40,294 nt of DNA from RGIG5612 sp964528825 (GTDB lineage Bacteria > Bacillota > Clostridia > Lachnospirales > Lachnospiraceae): contig CAZGVB010000013.1 in assembly GCA_964528825.1 (NCBI GenBank), forward strand, positions 1 through 40,294. The letters are read 5' to 3'. Shown here in pieces: positions 15,901 through 24,900 of this stretch. The notes beneath the pieces are model-generated. The model was not told where the DNA came from and did no database searches. It was given only the letters and a program-made list of their open reading frames with translations. Both the position numbers and the translations under genes were made by a program. Position 1 is the stretch's first letter. Every line of letters starts with the position of its first letter.

Positions 15901-17034
15901 TCAAGCTCTGGCAATCCTTCGCTCATTATACATAGCCTCGTCTGCGGCCGCGATAAGCTTTTGCACGCCGCCCATACTCTCATCATATCTCACGCAGCCT
16001 ACCGTAATGGTAAGTTCGCGCCTCAGGCCCTCTTCTCTGCTCTTCTTAGCCGCCATCTTCTGCAGCTTTTTCTTTATCTGCATTGCCTCTTCGCCGTTTT
16101 CGCTTTTGATCGCAAAGGCGAATTCATCTCCGCCGCATCTGGCACAGAAACCTCCCGTCTCTGCGCTCATACTATCAAGGACGCGCGCCAATACAATGAG
16201 TGCCCTGTCGCCCTCCGCATGTCCATACTCATCATTTACATTTTTGAAATGGTCTATATCCATGAACATAAAAAACAGATTTTCTTCGGGACGCAGGTTC
16301 CTTATCTCGGAGGATAAATATCTATACAGCTCTTTTCTGTTTGCAATCTGCGTAAGGCCATCCTTGGAGACCATATTGGACATAGTCTGTATAAATACCT
16401 GCAAAAACGAGATCACGATGCCGACGGAAAGTATCGGAATATTCTGAAACGCAAGCTGTATGACAGCGCATATTATCGGTGAAAATACAAAAGATGCTCT
16501 GCCAAGCAGCTCACCCTTGCGGTCATAATTGTCCTTTCCGAATGCACGCACAAAGCATAGCAGGGACGCGGCCACTATATATCCGTATGCAAGTATATGC
16601 TGCAGATAAAACAGAGGTCCCTTGTGATATATTCCAGACTCATCAAAATAGAATGTCCATCCTGTAAAATATGATACGATGATAAGCCCACCAAGAATAA
16701 AGAGCGGTATGGAGACCAGAGCGCATACCTTTACAGACATTCTGAAACCACGAAATACTGTCTCTGTATACAGAAACCAGAAATAAGTAGATACACCCAA
16801 TGCAGTAAAATATCCGAAATTGACAAGCCACCTTGCATCCTCAGGCATGGCCTGATAATATGTCATTCCTATATTCCAGAAAAAATCAAATACATTTGCC
16901 GCCGCTGCGCATAATACAGACGTCATAAAAAGCGAAGTCCTGTATGTGACCGGGCTGTTGACTCTGGCTGCACTTATCGCTATGATCATCATGATCACGA
17001 ATGACAATATATTCACTTCCGAATAAAGAAGCAT
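15901..17034 (-). CDS. Membrane diguanylate cyclase (GGDEF), second copy
   Basis: About 377 residues, same plan as the gene downstream: seven or so membrane helices with loop motif FYFDESGIYHKGPLFY, then a GGDEF domain with FMDIDHFKNVNDEYGHAEGD and active site CARCGGDEFAFA. No RxxD inhibitory site. The start is uncertain: a TTG at 17040 and an ATG at 17034 are in frame, with GAGGGGA upstream. It begins 174 bases after the last pilin-like gene and could be part of the pilus transcript. The 3' end is followed by a run of TGAGnnnn near-repeats. Confidence 0.92.
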   Translation of the reverse strand: MLLYSEVNILSFVIMMIIAISAARVNSPVTYRTSLFMTSVLCAAAANVFDFFWNIGMTYYQAMPEDARWLVNFGYFTALGVSTYFWFLYTETVFRGFRMSVKVCALVSIPLFILGGLIIVSYFTGWTFYFDESGIYHKGPLFYLQHILAYGYIVAASLLCFVRAFGKDNYDRKGELLGRASFVFSPIICAVIQLAFQNIPILSVGIVISFLQVFIQTMSNMVSKDGLTQIANRKELYRYLSSEIRNLRPEENLFFMFMDIDHFKNVNDEYGHAEGDRALIVLARVLDSMSAETGGFCARCGGDEFAFAIKSENGEEAMQIKKKLQKMAAKKSREEGLRRELTITVGCVRYDESMGGVQKLIAAADEAMYNERRIARA

Positions 17035-17092
17035 TTCCAAGGTGCATTTATCCCCTCTGAGTTGATCTCGAGCTGTTATTTACAGTTACTTT

Positions 17093-17242
17093 GCAGATAC
17101 TTTAGTTATCCTGCAGATGCAGGCTTGTTGAGACACTTTAGTCATCCCGCAGGTGCAGGATTGTTGAGATACTTTAGTTATCCCGCTGATGCAGGATTGT
17201 TGAGATACGTTGGTTACCCCGCTGATGCAGGCTTGTTGAGCT
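17093..17242. repeat. 36-bp tandem array at a gene end
   Basis: Contiguous units of 36 bp: partial 17093-17118, full 17119-17154, 17155-17190, 17191-17226, and partial from 17227. Each full unit begins GCAGG(C/A)TTGTTGAGA. The unit at 17191-17242 includes the last eight codons and stop of the pilin-like gene at 17214-17801. No spacers, so it is not a CRISPR. Confidence 0.95.
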
Positions 17243-17801
17243 GCTTTACCTGAAAGCTCTCGCTCGCAAGCTCTGTTGTCCCATCCGTGTCCGTCACTAA
17301 TACCGTCGCGGAAAATATATGCGTAGAGCTGTCATATGCTGTAATAGTCACATATGCCATGATCCCGTTCGCGTAAGCCTTCTCGGACAATATCTTTTTT
17401 TCGCCCAAGTACACCTGTCCGTCCTCACTTGTCGAAAAAGAAACATTCTTTCCGTAATTGTCACTGAAGAATGATATAACGCCGCTCGTAGATGTACTTG
17501 TCGTACCTGAATATCTGAGCTCGTCATTTACAACAGTCCGTATCGTTGAGCACAGCACCTGTGCCTCGGAATGCGTTACCTCTCTGTGATATGCCTTTAC
17601 CGCGAGCCTTATGCCTACTACCATCAATGCGCTTACAAGCAGCAATACTACTATGGCACAAAGCATCTCAATGATGGTGAAGCCACCCCTGCGGCCTCTC
17701 TTTTCTTTCAATGGCTTTGCCAAGGTCTCATGACACCGTGCGTCCATGCCGTCTGTGCATCCGTATTTTATGATATTTGCAGATCCAGTGAAGCCTGTCA
17801 T
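17214..17801 (-). CDS. Type IV pilin-like protein (minor pilin, PilW/GspJ position)
   Basis: 195 residues with a prepilin processing motif, RRGG then FTIIEMLCAIVVLLL (residues about 38-60); Glu at position 5 of the mature form is present. The leader is long (about 40 residues). The rest is a Ser/Thr-rich extracellular domain. The ATG overlaps the preceding stop (TGATG) and GGAG lies 8 bases upstream, so the genes are coupled. By position after the giant pilin and two other pilin-like genes it is probably a minor pilin of the tip complex. The C-terminal codons belong to a 36-bp repeat. Confidence 0.82.
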   Translation of the reverse strand: MTGFTGSANIIKYGCTDGMDARCHETLAKPLKEKRGRRGGFTIIEMLCAIVVLLLVSALMVVGIRLAVKAYHREVTHSEAQVLCSTIRTVVNDELRYSGTTSTSTSGVISFFSDNYGKNVSFSTSEDGQVYLGEKKILSEKAYANGIMAYVTITAYDSSTHIFSATVLVTDTDGTTELASESFQVKQLNKPASAG

Positions 17802-18094
17802 CAGTCTGCTCCTTTGTAATATTTATAATGACCTGTATCATCTGTATATTGATATGCAGAGGCAGTGCCGACCTCTTCATTGTTTTTGTTTATTATCTTT
17901 ATGGTGATTTTATCCGCATCTGCAGTATCTTCCGCCGGATAATTAAATGATGTATCGGCTTTTTCCACCTGTTTATTGACACGCGTCGCTGCTATGATGG
18001 AGGTAGAGAGAAACAGCATTACAAGGGTCGCCACTATCAATGCCACAAGAGTCTCTATGAGTGTCTCTCCGCCTGCATGTGTAAGCTTTCTCAT
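17801..18094 (-). CDS. Pilin-like protein with variant processing motif (PilV/GspI position)
   Basis: 97 residues. The N-terminus reads HAGG then ETLIETLVALIVATLVMLF, which looks like a prepilin motif with Glu in place of Phe at +1 and Glu kept at +5. A short polar domain follows. The gene starts one base after the stop of the gene before it and overlaps the next by one base. Known minor pilins of the GspI/PilV class are similarly small. Whether PilD accepts Glu at +1 is not known to me. Confidence 0.72.
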   Translation of the reverse strand: MRKLTHAGGETLIETLVALIVATLVMLFLSTSIIAATRVNKQVEKADTSFNYPAEDTADADKITIKIINKNNEEVGTASAYQYTDDTGHYKYYKGAD

Positions 18095-18095
18095 C

Positions 18096-18773
18096 TCACT
18101 TTGCCTCCTTTTTCAGCTTGACATTCTTCCATGATACGGTGGTTGTGGTGGTGACGGTCTTAGTTCTGTCCCATCTGGATCCACTTTCACCCGTATTTGG
18201 CTCACCTGTTGACGATTCGCCCTGCGCCGTAAGACACATACGGCAATTGTTATGATCTTCACCGCCTTCAAAATTTACGGTAATATTATATTTCACATCA
18301 CCCGTATCTGTATTCGTATCCTCGCTTATGAATACCTCTATGCTCACATCCGCATTGTCCACAGCATTAATAGTATACTTCTCATTGAATACATATCCGG
18401 AATTTGCCCGTACCTTTTGGAGGCCGTCCTTGATAATATTACTGAAGATGCTATCTCCCGCGCCAATCGTTGAAGTTGACGATGATGGTGTAGACGACCA
18501 ACCCCAATTCCAATAATCCCAGTCATAAACCTCAGTCAGTACCTCTTTATAATCGCACTCGCCCGCTTCCATATCATCCTTTATGAGAGTTGCCGCAGAG
18601 CTGACCGTAAGATATGCCTGCTGTTCGGCACGCTCTTCCTTTACTGATATTGCTGCATTTATGGCGGCTGCCGTGATGACAGCACTCGTCATCACGCCCA
18701 CGAGCATCAAAAGAAGAGCCATTACCATGGATGCGCCCGAATTATTCTTCAATTTTTTTATTATTCTATGCAT
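18096..18773 (-). CDS. PilX/GspK-like pilus protein
   Basis: About 226 residues. N-terminal basic segment, NNSGASMVMALLLMLVGVM and one long hydrophobic helix, then a 165-residue Thr/Ser-rich outside domain. It lacks the GFTLxE motif; PilX and GspK proteins often have this relaxed SGASMVMAL start. The ATG at 18773 is chosen because GGAAGGG lies upstream and the hydrophobic helix is then properly placed; longer readings add a tract translated from the 16-bp repeat. The outside domain carries two Cys (NNCRMCL) that could pair. Confidence 0.7.
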   Translation of the reverse strand: MHRIIKKLKNNSGASMVMALLLMLVGVMTSAVITAAAINAAISVKEERAEQQAYLTVSSAATLIKDDMEAGECDYKEVLTEVYDWDYWNWGWSSTPSSSTSTIGAGDSIFSNIIKDGLQKVRANSGYVFNEKYTINAVDNADVSIEVFISEDTNTDTGDVKYNITVNFEGGEDHNNCRMCLTAQGESSTGEPNTGESGSRWDRTKTVTTTTTVSWKNVKLKKEAK

Positions 18774-18798
18774 TCCTGTGCCCTTCCTGTCTTTAGCT

Positions 18799-18878
18799 TG
18801 TACTTTCCGTATCCTGTACTGTCTGTACCTTATACTGCTTGTATCATGTATTGCCTGTACCTTGTACCGTCTGTATAC
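18799..18878. repeat. 16-bp degenerate tandem array
   Basis: Five 16-bp units at 18799, 18815, 18831, 18847 and 18863, for example TGTACTGTCTGTACCT and TGTATTGCCTGTACCT. It fills the gap between the giant pilin gene and the PilX-like gene. Confidence 0.88.
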
Positions 18879-18959
18879 AATCTTTTGATTGGTACATACA
18901 CCTACTATTTGCACCTGCCGCTTTGTATCTTTTGTTTTCCGAGTACTATCGGTGCTTAA

Positions 18960-21900
18960 CTATTTTGCACTGTCGCCGTCAGACTGTGCTCCTGATGCCT
19001 CAGGATCCTGTCTCGGGATATCTATATCCTCTGAGATCAGCGTATCCTTCTTATCGCCCTGACTGCCGCTATTTGATGAATCATCATCTGCGGATATATC
19101 ATCACCGGACGGCTCTGCTGCAAGCGTATCTCCTGATACAGACTCTGCAGCATAAGATTCTACGCCCTGGTCCTTTATGCCTTCCGAAGACGTCCCGTCG
19201 GAAGATCCCTCGCCCGACTTAGACTCTTCACCTGACTTGGACTCATCGCTGCTCTCATCAGACGACTCTTCTGACTCCTTTGTGCTCTCAGAGGAATCAG
19301 GTGTCTCAGGTTCTGCCTTTGGCGTACCCGGTATGGTAATCTCTATCACAGTACCCTCACGCAAGCTTGCCTTCAGCAATGCATCGTTCTCGAGAGTATA
19401 TCCTTCTACGGCAAGAGAGTAATATACGAGATCATTTTCCGTATCTGTGATCTTTCCTCCAAGGATGATCTGCGCTATACATTCCCATTCGGTATCTGTA
19501 TCACCGCCTGCACCATCGCCTGTGCCTTGATCTGCACCCGCACCTTCACCCGTATCCGTACCGGAGGCTGTGCTCTCAGTCTTTCTCCATATCTTGCCAT
19601 CCGCATCCGGTGTATATGTGATGCCGTCTGCCTCAAATGTGAAGATAGACATATCTATATCATTAAATCCGACATAACTATCTCTGATATATAGACCATC
19701 TCCGTAAAGCTCCGTAAGTGCGGATGAAAGCTGACCTATATCGCTCTGTCCACTGCTGCCTGTATATGTATGCAGATATCTGTAACCGGCATCTTCCTCA
19801 CCGAGGCTGATATATGCAAAGTCCGGACTTTCCACTTCCGCAAGAATATCCGCAGACTGCTCCAGCTTTTCATATGCTGCCGTACCATATCTGTATATGC
19901 ATTTGACAGATATATGAGCCTCACCTGATGCAAGAGTATCAAGCAGTCTGCCTATCACCGTAACCTTCAGTACGCCTGTGGCAGCATTATAGCTTACCGT
20001 ATCTGCATCGCATATGACGGCATCCTCGCCGTTCTTTATGGTAACTTCCCATGTGAGCTTGCTTGATTCCGGTAAGATCTGCCTTTCTTCGCCCTCCGCA
20101 TCCGTTACATAGAATGTAAGGTCTACAGTCTGTTCATCACCTGACTTAAGAGAGATCTTACCCTCCGATGTCTTTATAGTCATCTCATTTACGACATTTA
20201 CCACGGTCTGAGCATCTTTGTCATCAAGCTTTGCATGTACAAATGCCGTACCCTCACCGATAGCCTTAAATACTACGGTATAATATCCGCCTGACTCATC
20301 TTCCGTATAATCACTTACAGAATATACCTCAAGCGGTATCTCATCTGCCGGAAGTATATTGCCCTCATCATCACAGAATGTTATATCATCCTTTGAAAGC
20401 TTGTCCTTTGCAGTGCCGTAGATATGCAGCTTGAGTGTAAGCAATGACATCTCTTCTCCTGACGTCTCCTTACGATTTGCATACATATCAAAGGTCGTGC
20501 TTGACTTCTCCCAATATATACCGAACTTCGGCCATGCACCATAATGTACATTAACCGTATTTGCAAATACGTCTGTCTGCGTAAGCACTGTCGGGAAAGG
20601 ATAATTGAGTCCCTCAAGCTCCTCATCATTGCCCGGGAAGCTGTATTTACCGTTGATTGCTGCGCCATGCTCTGTGGTAGTGACAGTAGCAAACTTACCG
20701 GTCTCTGTAACAGTTTCGGTTTTAGTGCTTGCATTATTCGTACCGAAATTAAGCACATAATCATATATGGCGCTCACGCTCTTGTTCAGGGATGCGAGCA
20801 TCTTAGTCTGCATCTCTTCATAAGTAAGGTAGATCGTCGAATCGTTATATACAAGAACCTGATCCTTCTTGTAGCCCCGGGAGTTTCTATCTAATGCGTT
20901 TATATCAAGGCCATCAAATGAGCTTGCATCGGCATAATTCTTATAGTCCGTCGTCCCGGTGACATTGTCCTTCAGGGCATAACAATTGTATATACGTGCG
21001 GTACGTGCAGGTACATCGTTCTTATTAAACCATCTCTCTCCGTTTGAGTTGAACGGTGAAAGCATCTCTCCGTTTGATGCGATGGACATTGCAGCTCTCA
21101 CATGATTATATCCTGTCTGTCCAAGAGACTTCGGCGCATCTGGAAGATCTACATAGCTGTAGCAATTGGTTACAAGAAGTGAACGATCTACAAAACCTAT
21201 GAGATTCTGCAAATTTCCCGTATTGCGGACAACTATACCGCCTGAGATACCTCCTACCCAAATACATGATGTACTATAATTTCCGCTGTCATTCTCTTCA
21301 TCATAGCTTACGATAGATCCGCCTGCGTAGCAGGAGTTGATCGTAGCACGGCATACTCCCGTGATGCCGCCCACACGAAGATTCTTATATTGTTGATTAT
21401 ATTCGATCCGGATCTCGATATCATTTACGGCACTGCAATCGGTGATATCCATATTGGTCATTCCGGCAAGGCCGCCGATATTGCCGCCGCCCCATCCCGG
21501 AGACGTTGTGCGCTTATCTATTATCTTATATCCCGAAACGGTACAGTTCTTAAAGAAGCTGTCTGTACTTTCTGTGGCCGTGGCCTTTCTGCTTCCTGCA
21601 AAGCCTGCGATACCACCCATCGTATACCAACCTGTGCCGTTCGCCTCATTTACTATCTCATTGCCGCGGTCGGAATACATAATGATATTCTGAAGCTGCG
21701 CGCCCGCAGTGACGCCGAACAGTCCGATCGCCTGATTGGTACTGCTGATTGCTATATTCTTGATCTTATACGCCTGACCGTCAAAGCTGTATGGGAAGAA
21801 GGCAACATACGCTTTTGCATCGCTGTCATCATATCCCGTATCATACATACTTCCGATAGGCGTGAAGTTCACATCTTTGCCGCCGTTCTCTTCATACGCG

Positions 21901-24900
21901 TCGATATCATGGCTCTGCATCCAGTAAAGCTGCTTAGTCGGTGCCGGCATCTCACTGTCATCCGGATCGCCGCTCAAAAGATAAGGATAGCGGTCTCTTA
22001 CATATTTGCGATTTCCCCGACTGCTGTCGGATGTCTGTTCTTCATAAGTGTTGGTTGTGATCGAATATGTCACCGTCGCCTTTTCGCTGTTCCAATTGAT
22101 AAATTGCAATTGTGCCTCAGAGCGGATCTGATATACTCTTTCGCTCTCACCGGGCTCTGCGCTGTTCATATTCTGAACACTCTGTCCTGCGAACCGAACA
22201 CTCTCAAGGCTCATCGCATCAGCAAAGAACGGACATATCTTATATGTATATGTTGCCCTCGTCCCGTCAGTGCCCGTATAGTTCAGCGTCCACGTACCGT
22301 TTTCCTCAAATGACGTCATATGCAGCAGGCTGTTTCCCTCACCTGTCTGATAAGCGACAAATGTATATGCGCCCATCTGCTCATGCAATGCAGCTCCTGC
22401 CTCGGTATTTACGTTGCCGAGACTTGTAGTCGATGATGTGAGGGTTGGCTGTGTACCTCCTGCCTCATAGAAATATCCGTATCCGTATTTTGTTACCACA
22501 CCGCCGTCATCATGCTCATTGCACAGTGAATTGCCTTCTATGGACTTGTCGTCACTGTAGCCTATATAGCTGAAATGATATCCGCTGTTGCTGCCCGAAT
22601 CCTCATATTCCCAATAGAAGACACCCACGGTACCGATAAAGCGCTGTACCGGCCAATTGCCGAAATGAACTCTGCTGCCGTTCTTTTTAACTGTTGCAGG
22701 ATATACATAGTTATCGTCCGCATCTCCTGTCTCATCATGGCAGTAGGATGTGACGGCACCTGAGAATCCACCGAGCTGTAAGCTCTGAAGCTCACTGCCT
22801 GTGATCGGCTCCCCTGCCGCTTGATCTGCCTTGGCAAATTCATTGGCAGAGGTATTGTATGCATACAGGGTACCTGCATATGAATATGTGCCGCCGTCAA
22901 GATAATGGCAATCCACGACTGCTCCGCCTATACGTGCAAAGCCGTATGTCTCAGTCGTGCCGGATGCTGTTACGGCTACGGCTGCATAGCAGCGGTTTGT
23001 CGCGCCGCCCGAATTGTCGCCTGCAAAGCCCGCAGCCCATACAGTACTGCTGCGCGCATCGATTATATTTATCTGTCCTACAGAGTAGCTTGTCGTCACT
23101 GTACCGCTGTTGCGTCCGACAAAGCCTCCTACATACGCATATGCACTGTTGCTCGTCACCGTGACGGACGCTGCATCTGCCTGGCAGGAGCTTATGACGC
23201 CCCTGTTGTCACCCACAAGACCACCGAGAGCCAATACGTTCGAGTTGTATCCGTAATAGGTCATGGTATATCCGCTGACGGCGCAATTGGTGATCGTACC
23301 CTTGTTAACTCCCGCAAGAGCTCCTATCTGAGAGGAGTTGCGGCTGCCTGATGCTGCTATGCTTCCATTCACATATCTTGTAATCGTCTCTCTGCCTGCT
23401 TTGCCTGTAAGGAATACATTTCTTACAGTACCTCCCGTACCTACGGTACCGAAAAGTCCCGTATCTGCAGTTTCTGACTCTATGGAAAGTCCCTCTATGG
23501 TATGGCAGCTGCCGTTGTATGTGGCTGTAAAGCCATTCGTGGCATTTATAGGAGCCTGTGCGGAAATCTTATCTCCTCCGGTATATTCGCTCCAATCATA
23601 TATGCTGTAATCTATATCCAGACCCTGCTCAAATATGCTGTCTGCAGTCTCATTTGCATATATCGAATAATATTTGCTGAGAGCGTTGAGCTGACGAGCC
23701 GTACGTACATATATTACAGAAGGCGCATCGGGTGTCTCATTATTGGTTGTAACAGTCCTTGCAAAATAAGGATTGTAATAATATTCGCCCTCAATGCCCT
23801 CGCAGGTCACCTTGATCTTCTGATAGAAGGTCTCTCCTTCATTTATCTCAGGATTGGTCACTTCGGCCGGAAGCTCTATAAGATAATATGTCTCTCCATC
23901 GTATGAGACTGTCTTTGTATCCGATCTCGATATATTGAAGGAATATTGCTTATTGCCGCAGCTTAATGTGACAGGTGTGCCATCATCCGGCAAGGTTTCC
24001 TGCGTATATGCAAGAGCATATCCGTCGCCTACAGCCTTCTTACCTGATGCAAGTGTGGATACATTTGCTCCCTCAAATGCAAATGTGCCGTCCTCATATG
24101 CCTCAAAATATACCAATCTTCCGGGCTCGAATTCCGCCTGCCAATCACCGTAATGATCCAGCTGCGTAAGTCTCGGATATGAATAGGTCGAAAGACCCTG
24201 TCCCATCAGGTTGTACGGATATGTCGCACCGCCCGAATATGATGTAAATGCACTTCCGAGCTTTTCTGCGCCGCTCTCGCTCAGCTCTTTATATGTCTGA
24301 TATGTTGTCCCAACAAGTGGATTCGATCCCGACAGATAATATACATTTGTCATGCTGCCGGATATTGACGTCGAATATGCGTTGCCTCCCTGTGCTTCCA
24401 TATCACATGCGGAATATCCATTTTTTGCAGAACGTATATTACCCGCGCAGATACCTGCGGCACTCTCGGATGCCGATTGATATCCTGCTGCATAGAAATT
24501 CTCGATATCTACAGACGCATTTGTTCCCGTCTGCGCGATCAGTCCGCCTGTCACGGGCGCAGTGATATAGCAGTCGGCATAAATGCCCTCTGCCTTTACG
24601 GTACTCTCTGCCCGGCCTATCAATCCTCCCGCAGCTGTTGATGCCTTAAGAACAGTGGATGCGAAGGAATCATTTATAGTTACCTGAGCAGACGATCTGC
24701 CTATGAGTCCGCCAACTACAGAGCCGCTTATCCAAGGCTCTACACCGCTTATATCATCGGCCGGTGTTATATTCTCAAGATCACCCTCAGCCGCATTCAG
24801 ATATACGCGGCAATTGTTTATAATGACAGCGCCGCTTGTCCTGCCGATGAGCGCGCCTACATCGCTGCCGTTATCTATATGCATGCCCGAGAGCGTGACA

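Noticed and set aside
17093..17242. CRISPR array (36-bp repeats, a common CRISPR length)
   Set aside because: No spacers between units, and the repeat runs into a coding end.
21390..22313. A 307-codon plus-strand frame inside the giant pilin gene
   Set aside because: Antisense shadow; Ile/Arg/His-rich translation without any domain.
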